Shown here one piece after another: positions 36,835 through 49,959 of a stretch of 64,000 bases of DNA (position 1 is the first letter of the stretch; each line of letters begins with the position of its first letter). The DNA is taken from positions 112,699,143-112,763,142 of the forward strand of contig NC_132910.1 in the NCBI RefSeq assembly GCF_047675955.1, in the 5' to 3' direction. Position numbers and translations under genes: made by a program. Source of the DNA: Chlorocebus sabaeus. Lineage: Eukaryota > Chordata > Mammalia > Primates > Cercopithecidae. The notes beneath the pieces were generated by a model. It ran no database searches and was not told the origin of the DNA. It saw only the letters and a program-made list of their open reading frames with translations.

Positions 36835-37105
36835 AAAATCAGAATCCTCTACTTGTATTTTGACTACAAGTATGACTTTTAGGCAAGTTAGTTAAAAATC
36901 TCTGAACTTTAGTTTTCCCATTTAACTAGAACATAGTAGGAACTCAGTAACTATTACTTCCATGAATATGTAAAATGATGATAATAATAATTATTGTAAT
37001 AATAATATCATGTGGTTGTTAAGAATATTAAATTGAATGATGTACTGAAAATTCCTGGTATAGAATATCTGCTTAATGAATGTATTTATTACTGTTATTA
37101 AGAAT
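36835..37105 (+). mobile_element. MIR SINE, decayed
   Basis: GGCAAGTTAGTTAAAAATC, CTGAACTTTAGTTTTCCC, then AATAATAATATCATGTGG and TGCTTAATGAATG are recognisable MIR blocks separated by short indels. Confidence 0.6.
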
Positions 37106-39239
37106 TATCATTTATTACAGATTTGGTACATAGAACATATTGACTTAGAATCATTGAATTAAATAAATGACTGCCTCTACAGCTCTTGTTATTATTATAG
37201 GCATTGGAAATGCATTTAGGGGAGTGTTACAGCATGTGTGTTCCCAAAATATACTCTAAAAATTTTCATGGACATTCACTGTATAAGAATTTCTTTCAGC
37301 TGCAAAAAGAAAAAAAGGAAGAAGGAAAAATTCAAAATTACATTATACAATTAAATATTTTGATTTAGAATTAAGTATAATATTTTAGTGATGTTTTGCT
37401 ACCCACAAATGGAAAAATTGTGAAACTCTCTATTATATACAAAATAACAATTTCCTGTTGCACACTGTAAATTCTAACAAAAATGCATTCAAACCTCACA
37501 AACTTTATGGCAAGGGGCAGTTCAAGTAAACACGGGAATGCCCACAGAAGATTGAGCACAGTATGATCTTTTCATAACCTGTAATAATTGGGATGTGTGT
37601 TTTCTGCTGCTGTTTTGCGAAGTCGGTCAAAAAAGGCTGCCTGACTAAAAGTTTGCCCAGTGTGCTACTATTGAACGACAGTCCTTTTGAACAGTCACAT
37701 AATCTGTAGTTCAGTGAGTTTGAACCCTTCTTTTCTACCTTATTTTAGACAATCCATTGCTTCTGCAAGCTTCTTCATGTAATTCTGCAACAGATGAAGG
37801 TGTTTTTTTGTTTGTTTGTTTTTGTTTTTTTAAGAAGAGGCCAGTATGAAAATAATAAGTAGAAAAAAGCAAGAGATCCAAGTAATTTGCATCCATCCAA
37901 GTTATAACTTCTTTTCATGTTAATGAATGTTTGCTAGGGGATAGAACTTTTGATGTGTCATTTCAAGAAGTTAAGTGATTTGAGATCAGTACCTAATATG
38001 GAAACAGTTATTTCTTATTTGATGTTCTCAACTGAAGTGTGATCATTCTGAAAGCAGAACAGAGTGTGATACAATCTTAACACTCTTTCCAACCTCAATG
38101 TGTAACCTTGATAACAAATTCCACAAAGGTTTTTCTAATTATTAATTGTTTCCTTTCTAAGTTCTATCTAAAGTGGTGATTTCTCTTATTAATATCTCCA
38201 TCCCATTGAAAACTTAGTCATACTTATCATTATACACTTTAGCTCAAAGTACTTATTTAGATGATAAGTTGGTTAGAAGCCAAAGAAATTTCACTGTTTC
38301 CCTTAGAACTATAACATTATAAATAGATTGGTAGATATAGAGACAGAAAGACACATAGACCATATGTGAATTTATGATATTTAAGGTCTTCTTTTAGATA
38401 ACTAAGATTTGTGAATATTAGAAACAAAATATTTGTTCTAAAGTGTTTTAATTCAGTACATTATTTGAGTGACATTCAGAAAAAAGTAAATTGTTTTGCT
38501 CAATAGTTAGCTGCCACTCTCCTCTATAAACCATGTTGATCTAGATAATAAATAAGAAAATAAATCAATTAACATAAATAAAAATAGCATTTTATTTTAC
38601 ATAAATCTATGCAATGAGAGAAAAGGCATATGCTAAATCATCTGAGAGACTTAAAATATTTCAGGCTTTGGAATAAACCCAACACTTAAAAAATATCTTA
38701 TTTCTTATTAAAATTTAAAATAGTAGGTAGATATTCTCAAATAAGAAAGGCATTTTATGCAATGATTTAAAAATACTAAACAGCATTTTAAAAATGTTTA
38801 AGTGAAGGTCAAGCATTGTAATAGATGCATAGATTTGTCCAGCCAAATTTCAGACTATAATGTTTATTGTTAGAGTCAGTACAGCAATATGGTTAATATA
38901 TTTTTTAATGAAGATACAGTCATTTCGGTTATAATTATAAAAATAAATGGCTGCTAGAAAATGAATATTATATTTTTAAGTTTTAACTTTAAAATCAAGT
39001 CTAGTAAATTATCTTTTAACAATATATTTATTTTTTTCCTTTATTAGAGTAAAATTGAAACCAAATAGTTTATTAATTTAAAAAGTAAATATTAGTCATT
39101 AAAACTATGATTTTCATAAAGAATTAGATTTTCCAAAGAAATTAAGCATCAAAATGCAAAAATGCATTTAATTTTAGAAGAAATGTATTTTTTCTTTATG
39201 ATAAAGTATAAGACATTGATATTTACTTTTTTAAATTAA
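37106..39239. other. Unique AT-rich intronic sequence
   Basis: 2.1 kb. Short (TTTG)n run at 37803-37830. No gene or clear repeat. Confidence 0.5.
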
Positions 39240-40905
39240 GAGACTGTTTTTTAGAGCAATATAATGTTCACAGCCAAACTGAATGGAAAGTACAGAGATC
39301 CCATATATTCCCTTCCCACATAAACACACAACCTCCCCCATCATTAACACCCTGAATTAGTGTGGTACATCGTTAATATGCACGAATCAATTTTTCCAGA
39401 TTATGAGCTCTAGTCAATCCCTCCGTTACCCTGAACCCTCAGCAATCGCTGATGTATTTAATGACTCTATAATAGTTTTGCCTTTTCTAAAATATCATAA
39501 AGTCGGAATTATATAATATGTAGGCTTTCATCATGGACTTATTTCATTTAATGATATACATTTAAAATCCCTCCATGTCTATGTCTGGCTTCATAGCTCA
39601 TCTCTCTTAACTGCTGGAAAATATCCCATTGTATGGATTAACATGGTTTATTTATCCATTCACCTACTGAAGGGCATCTTAGTTGCTTCTTAGGTTTGGC
39701 ATTGTAAATAAAGTGAGTTGCTATAAATATTTATGTACAGGTTTTTGTGTAAGACATAGAGTTTCTGTTCATTTAGGTAAATACCAAAATGTACTATTGT
39801 TACTATAGATCGGGTGGCAAGGTCATATTTAGTTTTATAAGAAACTGCCAAACTGTCTTCCAAAGTGACTGTTCTATTTTGTATTCCCAACAGCAATGAA
39901 TGAGAGTTTTTCATTGCTCTATATCCTCATCAGTAGTTAGTGTCTGCAATGTTTTGGATTTTTACCATTCAATTAGGTAGTTGTGGTATCTTGAAGTTTT
40001 AATTTGCAATTCCATAATCATAAGATTGATTGAGTGTATTTTCATATGTTTGTTTACCATTTGCAAATCATCTTCACTGAGGTGTTGCTTTTAGTATTTA
40101 CCCATTTTTATTGCGAAAGTTTAAGAATTTGTATGTTTTGTGTACTAGTCTGTTATCAGATGTGTCTTTGCAAATATTTTCTCCCAATCTGTAGTATGTC
40201 TTCTCAATCTCATGACAGTGATTTTTGCAGAGAAAATTTTAATTATAATTAAGCCCAACTCATCAATTTTTCCTTTCACTTATTGTCCTTTGTTATTGTA
40301 ACTACAATGTCTTCACCAAACTCAGCCTCCTAGATGTCCTCCAAATAGATCATCTAGGAGTTTTATAGTTTTGCATATTGCATTTAAACTTGTGATTCAA
40401 GCTGAATATTTTTCTTTGAATTATGTAAGGTCTGTGACTAGATTTGTCTTCTTTCCTTTCTCTCTTTCCCTTTCTTCTCCTTTCTTTCCTTTCCCTTCCC
40501 TTTTCCCTTCCGCTTCCCCTTCCCTTTCCTCTTTCCCTTCCCCTTCCCTTCCCTTTTTTTTAGTATGGATATCCAGTGCTTCAGCACCATTTGTTGACAA
40601 GAATATCCTCTCTTCATTTAATTAGCTTTGATTTTTTGTCAGAGATCAGTAAACTCTAATGGTGTTGGTCTGTTTCTGGGCTCTGTACTCTGTTCCATCA
40701 CTCTTTCTTTGTCTTTCCAGCACCATACTGTAGTCACTACTGCAGCTCTAAAGTACATATTGAAGTCAAATAGCTCAATATGCCTGACTGTTTTCTTTTC
40801 AATATTCTATCGGATCGTCTAAATCTTTTGCTTTGCCATATAAACTTTAGAATCAGTTTGTCCATATCCAAAATGTAAGCTGGGATTTTCAATTGAGTAA
40901 TATTT
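39240..40905 (-). mobile_element. L1M LINE 3' region, antisense
   Basis: Plus strand follows the reverse complement of L1M 3' UTR and ORF2: GGAAAGTACAGAGATCCC, TAGTTTTGCCTTTTCTAAA, CATTCACCTACTGAAGGGC, GAAACTGCCAAACTGTCTTCC, TCTTTGCAAATATTTTCTCCC and, after the pyrimidine block, TCAGCACCATTTGTTGAC. About 1.65 kb, the longest continuous old L1 here. ORF2 remnants are broken by stops. Confidence 0.88.
40449..40560 (+). repeat. Homopyrimidine (CCTTT)-like tract within L1M
   Basis: About 112 bases almost only C and T on the plus strand (CTTTCC, CCCTTCC units; one G at the CCGCTT). It replaces or expands sequence inside the antisense L1M. A mirror-like purine/pyrimidine tract of this size can form triplex DNA. 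Confidence 0.93.
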
Positions 40906-42309
40906 ATTTTTATGAATATTTTGTAGAATGTACATAACTGGAAGTGACTTTAAATGTTGCCAGTGAACTTAATTACCGAAACAGTGCACTCAATCACAAT
41001 CTTAAATACCACTCTAGCAGATGTAGGTAGGTGTGTATGCGTGTGTGTGTGTGTGTGTGTGTACATAGTTCAAACTTGAAAATTATAGCTAAGAAAAAAA
41101 ATCTAGTGCAAAAGCCCAATACATAAAATAATCCGAAGTGTCACCATTCTGATTAAAGCAGGGGTGAAAGTGAGTACCAGATATGGCTTCCCTTAGTCTC
41201 TCTGACATCCAGTAAGGGAAAAGTGAAAAATCCAAGATTTCTACAGAGTGCTGGACTAAATGATGTCTCATTTTTCCCTCAAATTTATAATTTTTGATGT
41301 GTGGCTGTTTATTTTTACTCCACATTTTCTTCATACCTAACGCATTAGAAACAATGTCAGATTTTGTTTAAGAGCCATATTTATAACAGTTGCCTTAACG
41401 TCAGTTTTTGGGAAAGATCCTTTAAATTCCTGAGTTTTTCTGGCCCTGAGCCATACTCAGTGATGTAGTGATTAGTGTGTAACAAAAGGCACTGTTTGTA
41501 GCATCCTCTGGTTTCTGTGTTGTAAAATATCCCACTGTGTCTGATTTGAAGCTACAAACAAGACCTCACATCTGAATTTAAGAAGAGATGTGGGCAGCCA
41601 GCTCTCATAAACCAGTATAAGCCAGCTCCAGCAAAGCTAAGTTCTTAGTTTGGGCATAAATCTAAACAGAGTCAATGTTTAACAATTTTTTCTTCCCAAA
41701 ACCCCTCTATGGTTGAGAGTACTGACTAGTTCATTAATTTCTTCAACAAACTTTTGAATAGGAAATAAAAGAGAACCTTATTTTCTAAGAATCAACTTAT
41801 TACCATATATGAAGCACGATTCTTCCATGAGAAAGTTTAAAAATATCATATCAGTTATTTTTAAAACTTTTTTTCTCTTTTGAGGATTTACACCAATGTT
41901 AATAGCATTTTCTAAATAGCAAAGCATAAGAAGTAAATACAGTGTCTTCAGGTTCAGAACACAGGATTCACCACTGATACAATTCTGGTTGCTAGTCACA
42001 TGATCACTCAAGTTCCTTGGGTAGTTAAAAAAAAAATAGGATGCAAAGCACTCTCTCTATGCTCTTAAACTCATTTGCTTCAACTCCCTGCCTCTCTGCT
42101 CCAACAGATGTGCTTTAAATCTATTTCATAACTACTAATTTCTCCAAAAACTTTGTTTATCCCTTGAATTATTTCATTTCCCCTCGCTTGGGTGTTTGGA
42201 AAAACTGCAAGCTTTTCCAGATTTCCAAGTGCTTGCACTCCTTTCCTGGAGCAAAAGACACAGAATCAATCTGCTGTGTGAATTAGACACAGGCAAAGGG
42301 GGAAATAAT
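40906..42309. other. Intronic sequence with (TG)n microsatellite
   Basis: A (TG)n array lies at 41031-41062. The remainder is unique. Open frames at 41089-41334 and 41778-42011 are unrecognised. Confidence 0.6.
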
Positions 42310-42860
42310 ATAATACTACCTCAAAAGTATTGACACTACCATGATAAAAGAAGAGAACTTAATTCTGTCTAGTAGGGGTCCCAGAAAGCATTCTAAAGAA
42401 GAGAAGTCTGGCACTACATAGAAATTAGGGATGTGGACAATAGATGAGTAAAAGGATATTTTCAGCAAAGCTTTGAATATATGAGCAGGTTGATCTAATG
42501 CTACCAAAGGGGAGTGATTTTGATTATGATTTTTAGAAGATGTTAGAGAATTAGGGAGAAGATAATAATAGGCAGCCTTGGACAGTATGTTTAGGATGTG
42601 TCATTGGGACAGTAGAAGCTGGTCTTTAATAGTTTTAAGGAGTTTATGGAGGATAGAAAAGAAAAAACAAGAGTCAGGAAGCCACTACCTTGGTCTAGGT
42701 GAAAATAGTGTGAGTCAAACAAGAACAGCTCTAAGAAATCAATGTATGGAGCAATATAGTATGCGTTGGAAACAGAAGAGCCAAAGAGCATAGTTTTGCA
42801 CAAAAGGAAAGGAGTTAAGAGTGGTTATAAATAAAGACAGTTTTTGTAAGCAGCATTGTG
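42310..42860 (-). mobile_element. Probable L2 LINE remnant, antisense
   Basis: Purine-rich plus strand with GCCACTACCTTGGTCTAGG and TAAGGAGTTTATGGAGG-like blocks resembles the antisense L2 body. Highly decayed; alternative is another old LINE. Confidence 0.45.
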
Positions 42861-42899
42861 AGAAGTGGAGGAAATTCTTGACCAGTAGACTCAATATTC

Positions 42900-43110
42900 T
42901 TGTACAATAATAACAATGTGATAATATTATTGCTTACTGAGCATTTTATGTGGGTCTACATGTATTATTTAATTTAATAGTATACCAATATGGAAATCTT
43001 ATTTTCACATTTTCAAATGAATAAACTGGTGGTCAGAAATTTTAAGTTTTCGGACTGCAAAGAAAGTAGGTGCCAGATTTGAGCCTTAAAGTCAGATAGG
43101 TCTGACTGAT
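42900..43110 (-). mobile_element. MIR SINE, antisense, decayed
   Basis: TTACTGAGCATTTTATGTGG, CATGTATTATTTAATTTAATAG, TTTTCACATTTTCAAATGA and GGTGCCAGATTTGAGCC follow antisense MIR. Confidence 0.6.
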
Positions 43111-45349
43111 TAAACGTGCATGTTTTCAGTCTTCATGTTGTACGCTTTCTTTGCAGTAGGTGGTAAGTTTCTCTCTCCCGTGGAAGACAAATCATTTATT
43201 AAGAGCAACAACATTCTAAAATAGTCGTTTTTAGTACAAAGAAGATAAATAACGGGCTATGGACTAATATGTCATCACTCCCAATGGTATAGCCAAATAC
43301 CTTCAATTGTACCAGTGTGCCAAGTTACAATGTTATTTTTCAGCAAAACTCAATCATTTCAAGTATGATGGTAGAGAAGTAAGGTTATGGGACTATTTAG
43401 AGTAATGGTTCTAATTGTCAGGTGTACCGGAAGTATTTGAATAAAAAGCAGAAGCAACTAAGAAAAAATGTATTGCAGACAGGGTACAAAAAAAGGGTTC
43501 AAGTTGGGTAAAAAGTGCAGAGTTTTTCAAATTCTTGCATGTCAATTTGCTTTGGTATTTTAATGTCACTTACAGTAAAAGAATTAAGTCCAACATATTC
43601 TTTTCAACTGAAGCAACGATCTGTTGTGACGGTTCTCTAATATATAAAAATAAGAAATTCTTCTTTCCACCCATAACAGGAGACTATTTTTAAATCTAAA
43701 ATTGCCAAGATCTTTAGTCTTTTGTTAGATATTGTTTATCATCTTTGTATTCATAAGCTTTGATACTTATCTGCCTTCCTCATATGTCTGAAAATTAAGC
43801 TCCACATTGCATATATATAAGTTAATGGTCTTAAAACAAATTGTCCTAACAATAATAATGGCTATCCTATAAGAATGTGTGTATATAAATACACACACAC
43901 ATATGTAAATATATGTATGTTTGTATTTTAAAATCCCATGTAGCCCATAGACCACTGTGATTTTTCCATCTTTGTGTCTTTTGATTTATTTATATCCTAT
44001 AGCTCTGTAACTTTTGTTTTTGAACTATACCACTTGGCTTATTATTTCATACTTTTCTGATGAGTCAATATGATTTTTCAAGTTGTTCCATATTTATGTC
44101 TTTTGCATATTTGAAATCTTCACTCATTCATAAAATAAAATTAATATCTTTAAGCTCATGGCTTATCCAAAGTAAAAGTTTCCCAGTTATTTTTAAATAT
44201 TATTTTATTAATGTTATTGGTTAGCTGAAATTCCTAGGCTTCTAAATATTTGAATGTTCTTCCCATCACTAGCTTTTGGTCACATTCAAGCTACTGATAA
44301 ATTCTCTACAAGTTATAAAATAAAACAAAGCTAAACAATACAATGCATCAATAAATTATCTTCTCATAAACATTTCAGCTTGCATATGATAATCTTCTCT
44401 ACACTTGCTTTTATATCCCGTTTAAATTGCTTAGATAATAACATGGCTATTTTACTGTCCATTTTACGTTGTTGGATGACACGCATGGCGGGTTAGGTGT
44501 ATATTTAGAGGAGAGCGTGACATGGTCTGGCACCTCACTCTCCCTACCCTGCCAATGTATTGGACATTGCTGGTCTTTGCAGGTTTTCTCTGATTATGCC
44601 TTTCAGACAGCACAGTCACAGGATCCCACTGGATTGCTATTTCATGGTGTGTCAACCTTGGTGACTGTCCTTGTTTCTTTCCTCTGCCCACCTTCTCCTT
44701 TCTGGCTCATGTTAAGGTTGTGTTATAAAAGTCTCTACAGAAAAATAATCACCTAAGCACTGAAAAGGATACTAAGATGCATATCATGTGCTTAGGCCCT
44801 GAAGAGTCTTATATTTTAGTAATGATATGAGATAGTTAAAACATAAATATTTCATAAGTTAAAAAAGTTGTCACATGAGAGATACAGAATTACATAAATT
44901 TTTGTAGGAGAAAAACATCTATTTTGAAAGAAAAAAAAATAAAGCTTCCTAATAGAACTCAGATTGGATAATGGATTTTTTTAATGATTAGGATTTTGAA
45001 GGTGGAAATTGGTTAGAAAAGAAGAGCACAGAAATACAGAAAACCAATCATCTTTGTCCCCTAACCCTCAACTCTTCTATCATTTTTATATTGCCCTTAC
45101 AAGTGGTTTCAGAGTGATAATTCTCTAAATCGATAAGCCAATCTGTACAGTTGTCCCAATAAAGGAAACCTAGCAAAACTTACTATGTCTCTTTTTAGTT
45201 GATTTTTAAATTATTATTTACCATATGTTTGCTTACATTGAAAACAGCACTGAAATCACCTTTTCTATGTAGTTGGTTCTTTAAGTGGTAGTACTAAAGT
45301 AGGGAGAGTAAAAAAACGTATCTCCCAAATTAGTCTCTCTTCTAATACT
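43111..45349. other. Intronic sequence, no gene seen
   Basis: Contains a short (CA)/(TA) patch at 43876-43925 and a less AT-rich patch at 44460-44720 with overlapping open frames on both strands (95 and 75 codons) that match no family I know. No splice or RNA gene signal is seen. Confidence 0.4.
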
Positions 45350-45568
45350 AATAACGACCATTTTTCTATACTGACCTAAGCATTTTACCTCATTTGATCT
45401 TTGTAACAATCTTAAATGCTATTTGTTTATTGTTTTACAAATAAAGAAAAAACTAGCTCCAAATAGTTATTTATCATGTCCTAGCTTAAGCATAGTAAGT
45501 GATGGAGCCAGGCTTCAAACTTATGCTTCCTTGAACTATTAACCATTACATTATTCTGCCTGTGCTTT
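45350..45568 (-). mobile_element. MIR SINE, antisense
   Basis: TTTACCTCATTTGATCTTTG, GTTTTACAAATAAAGAAAAAAC, GTGATGGAGCCAGGCTTC and TTAACCATTACATTATTCTGCC follow the reverse complement of MIR. Confidence 0.75.
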
Positions 45569-45854
45569 CTTCCTATCAATGTTTATAATTCCTGAAAACA
45601 ATATAGAAGATATTTATTACAGACAATTGAAATGTAAAACTTCAGCACAGTAGAAAAATCAGGGGATCTTAGTTTGACATTGCTGTATATAAAATTACAG
45701 GTGAAGACATGAGTGAATGTGACAGAAGAAAAGAAAGTATTTATAGAAAGAAGGTTGGGAAGTACAGCAACTGGACTTTCAAATAGTTTATCAAGAGAAA
45801 TTAGACTGCCCTCAGTCACGAAATAACTCATATGTAACTTTTTAAAAACCTCAT

Positions 45855-46115
45855 ATGATCAGTAGTGGTTAGGACCATTGGATCTGACCTTCTATTGCCT
45901 GAGTTTGAAACCTGGTTCCATCAGTAACTAGCTGTGTAATCTTAGAATTTTGTAGGGGTATTTTTTTTCTTTCTTTCTTTTTGCTTTAGTTTTCTCATCT
46001 GTAAAATGGAGATATTAATAGAACTGATTTCACAGATATAAATCAATGTATGCAAATCCCTTAAAATAGTGTCTGCCAGACATGATGACTGCTATGTTAG
46101 ACATTATGACAGACT
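45855..46115 (+). mobile_element. MIR SINE
   Basis: GTGGTTAGGACCATTGG, CCTGAGTTTGAAACCTGG, AGTAACTAGCTGTGTAATC and TTTTCTCATCTGTAAAATGG are MIR blocks; a (TTTC)n run at 45961-45984 interrupts it. Confidence 0.85.
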
Positions 46116-46159
46116 ATAAAATAGTATCTGTCAGCACCTTAATGTCTGCATTTATTAAC

Positions 46160-46350
46160 AGGCAAAGGTAGGAGTATCACCTGAAGTCAAGCATTTGAGA
46201 CCAGCCTGGCCATCATGGTGAAACCCTGTCTCTACTAAAAATACAAAAATTAGCTGAGCCTGGCTCATACATGTAATCCCAGCTACTCAAAAGACTGAGG
46301 CATGAGAATCACTTGAATCCGGGAGGCAGGGATTGCAATGAGTTGAGATC
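46160..46350 (+). mobile_element. Alu fragment, truncated at both ends
   Basis: GCATTTGAGACCAGCCTGGCC through TTGCAATGAGTTGAGATC, without a 5' start or A tail. Diverged. Confidence 0.88.
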
Positions 46351-47379
46351 AACTGTTTTAGCCAATACAGAGCTTCCTTCAATGGAACAGAGATTAGTTT
46401 GTTAATAGTTGTGAATTTAGGGAATTGAAGGAATTAAGAAAGCAATGAAAGTTATTTTGTGTATATCTACACATACACATAATTTACATAATCTTAGTGT
46501 GTGTATGTATATGTATATGCTACTATACACATATTTTCCTCTTAAGTGAACTCCTAATTTACTATGGTATATTGAAGATATAAACATTATTTGTTATCTT
46601 CTTAAACCCTTTGAGACAACTAAAAATACTTTAAAATATATCTGCAAGGATGAAGAGAACTGGAGGAAACAACAACAAAATATTGGAACCTTGTAAGACT
46701 ATAGACAGGTGGGAACTGACTTAGTGGCACTGAGCAAGCCGAATCCCAACTTTGTGGTTGGTAAAGCTGCAAACCTTATTTATGCACAGTTTCCTCAGAT
46801 AAATTAGCAATACCAAGTACCTCAGGAAATGAAAATGACAGTCATTGCTAAAATATGGAGGCCTGTTGAAAATTTTGTGCAAAGTCAATAAATTGCCAGA
46901 TCCCCTCCCTTATGCAACCCTGGTAGAAACCTGGAGGTTTATTCTTTCAAGACACAGCTAAACCATATGGAATCTGGAGAGTACTGGCAGCTGAACGCCA
47001 TAAAAAGCAGCCCTCTACCACAGTGCATTCCACCCCAGCCCCTGGCAGGAATGTTGAAAGCCGTAATCTTAGCCATCAGGCAGATTATCCAGATTCTTCT
47101 TTAAAGAATTTTTATGTATAATTGGGAGTTCCCTAATAATGATTCACCCGGGTCACTCACAGGAAAGGTGATGGTTGAAAAACCTTACTCAGTGCTCAGA
47201 AATTCTAAGTCAGATTTTTGGTGTCCTTTTCTTAATCAAGAACAAAAAGCCAGCATTAACTGGGCATATGAGTAAACCCTCTAACATGAAAGATAAGACC
47301 AAAATAAACAAACCGATTAAAACAATGTGAAATGAGTCAATGCAGTGAAAAAAATATTGTAAAAACAAAACAGAACAAA
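46351..47379. other. Intronic sequence, possible old L1 5' end
   Basis: No gene. 46870-47200 is more GC-balanced and may be the 5' part of the L1M/HAL1 that follows, but I cannot match it. Confidence 0.35.
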
Positions 47380-47890
47380 ACCTGTAATTTATATCCTCAG
47401 AGAAATGAGATAATAGCCAATATATGAAATAAAAATGAAAGGAAACTTTATAAAAATCAATGATATAACAGATAGGAGGAAAAAAATGTAAAACGACATA
47501 GATATCACTTCCAGAATTCCAAAGTCCAAATAATAGAAGGTCCAGATGGAAAGGGAAGGAAAACAGATGGTAGGAAATAATTAATAAAATTATTAAAATA
47601 TTTCCCAGAACTGAAGGACACGAATTGCCAACTTGAGAGAGTTCACCCAGTGCCCAGTAAAATGAATTAGAATAGACACATACCATGACACACTGTAAAA
47701 TTTAAAAATATTGAAGACAAAAAGAATTTGCTACAAGTCTCCAGAAGAAAAATAAAATGCTCTATCACACAAAATGGATTAGGAATTAGATTTGATTCTG
47801 ACTTTTCAGCAGCAACAGGGAAGTCTAGAAGGCCATAAAGCAGTACACAATTCCCAGGGAAAAAATTCTGTGCCGATTATGGCCCTAACC
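47380..47890 (+). mobile_element. L1M/HAL1-type ORF1-region remnant
   Basis: AGAACTGAAGGACACGAATTG, ATTGAAGACAAAAAGAA and TTTTCAGCAGCAACAGGG follow the ORF1 3' half of old L1 or HAL1. The reading frame is destroyed. The 158-codon minus frame at 47210-47686 is an antisense shadow. Confidence 0.6.
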
Positions 47891-48129
47891 TTCCTCTCCT
47901 TTTCATGCCCTGATTCTGAGTCAGCTACCAATACATTTTTCTCCCAAGGAGGTATATCTGCTTTAGCATGCTCCTCAGCACTGGAGGTAAGCAATGGCAA
48001 ATTTAGAAGCCAAAGATCACCATCTCTCCTTCTCCTCATACACGCGTGCTGTACTTTTTGGTGTCTGGTCCACAGTTGAGCCCTGCCAGTTGCCCTGCTT
48101 ATTGAAATATTACTGAACTTTAAGATATT

Positions 48130-48525
48130 CTAATGAGGCTTTCCTCTGACATTTCTACCAACATGTCCAGTTTCTTTGTCTAACTATCACTCATCAGATA
48201 GTTCTCATCTTACATGACCTCTCATTTAAGAGACCTTCTTTTACACTTTGCTTTATACTCATCCTTACACCACTTTAATATTAAAGTGGATCCCTTTCAC
48301 CACTCTTATTCACTCTGTGTTTTTTCTGCATGACATCTAAAAAGTTGTGATTGGAGAGCTACTAGTTTAAATATTTATTTACTATTGACACTCAATAAAT
48401 CTGTGTTCCAAGAGAGCAAAAGTTCTGTTTTTTTGTTCAAAAACTTTATCATCAGGAACTAGCAGAGTCTCTGGTGATCTTGATAAGGGCATAAGTAAAT
48501 GCTTCATACACAAATTTATTTATTT
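48130..48525 (+). mobile_element. L2 LINE 3' end
   Basis: TCCTCTGACATTTCTACC near the start, ATTTATTTACTATTGACAC, AGAGAGCAAAAGTTCTG, CATCAGGAACTAGCAGAG and AAGTAAATGCTTC follow the sense L2 3' end. Confidence 0.6.
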
Positions 48526-49959
48526 TATGTGAAAACAATAAAAATTATCAAATTGCACTAAAATTTAAAATATTTTACAGTTTTATATATGTATGCCATT
48601 TAAAAGTTATATATAAACATATAAGTAGATACGGATATTCAGCAAAAATGATTTTTTTTAAATACCATAAATTGGGCAGAAAATTGTTTCTATGAGAAAT
48701 ATTATGAAAAAATAAGCCATAAGAAGCACTGGTGCACACTTTCATCTTTTGTGTATGATGGTTAATTAAAACAGATACAATTGGGAAGTTGGAATAGTAA
48801 AATTTCCAATGCTGAAAAATAATAAACTGGTCAAATAATATATAGTTTATAAAATTTGGCATCCTAAAGAAATATTGGAATGCATATTACATATCAAAAC
48901 AATTGCTTTTGATTTTTACTTTGTCAGAGCACTTGGTTATAAGATCCTTTTAATAATTTATTAGCTGTATTCTTACAAATAAACATTATCTTTATTTTAA
49001 ACTTTCCTGTATAGGGAACTGGTTATCCTTAATTTATCCTTAACTTAGTATTTTTTTTAATTGGTGACATAAGGCATGGAACAGATTTCCAGCATCTAAT
49101 GTTAATTAGCTTATTAATCAATAATTTAAAAATCATATTTGTTGCTTTAGTCCTCAGCTAAAAGGGCAATGGGCATAAAAATGTATATAAAATGCAGTCA
49201 CAGAGAAAGAGAACGACATTGAGTATAGTATTTCACTTTTCTAGTTTTAACTGATACCATTAGTTACACCATCCAAGAAATGCAAAAGATGTTGATAAAA
49301 TAATTTAATTACTATATTGCACTAGGTGCCACTATTTTCTATATTGGCAAGCAAATTGTAAAAACATTCAATAATAAGGAAGATTAATTAAAAAAAATAA
49401 GCTTCTCTGATTTTCTTAGAATAAATAATTAAAAAATATCTCCATGTATTAAATTGGAACAGTGAGCAAAAAATATAATGATTTATTAAAAGGCGTATTT
49501 TTGCTTATATTATGGTACTTATGACTTGAAATCATATTGAAATATTTGTAAATATAAGAGCTTTCTTTTCAGTCTCTGTATATTACATTCTTTAGAATAT
49601 TTTTCTTTATTTAAGTCCCAAATAATTAAAATAAGATTTATTTCTGTTTTAAGGTTATCTAGGCAATGGTTTGAGTGTTTTCTTCTTGATAACCTGTAGC
49701 TGATTCTCATGCACTTTGTAATCAGGCTCATTAAGCTGGTTGACACACTTCATAACTCAGGCTTGAAAATGATCAAATAATGAGAAGGACTGTAGAGGAG
49801 GAGTTGAATTTTGTTACAAAAGGGAAAAGTACAGGAATTCTTATTACCAATTCAGAGAGTTTAGTTCCATTTGACAGAAAATAAAGTGTCGTTCTGAATT
49901 ACCAAACAAGCACTACTAACATGAGGATAACAGTGAATCAACAATGTTTATTTTAAAGC
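48526..49959. other. AT-rich intronic sequence, no gene seen
   Basis: Open frames at 48575-48862 and 49519-49746 are unrecognised. No clear repeat. Confidence 0.45.

Noticed and set aside
40371..40625. 84-codon Ser/Pro/Phe-rich plus-strand frame
   Set aside because: It is the translation of the homopyrimidine tract and antisense L1M.
44464..44756. 95-codon plus and 75-codon minus overlapping frames in a GC-balanced patch
   Set aside because: No motif, family resemblance, splice sites or poly-A context. Codon usage alone cannot support a gene.
47210..47686. 158-codon minus-strand frame rich in hydrophobic residues
   Set aside because: It is the antisense of a purine-rich L1M/HAL1 ORF1 remnant, which naturally gives Phe/Leu/Ile-rich shadows. 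No family motif.
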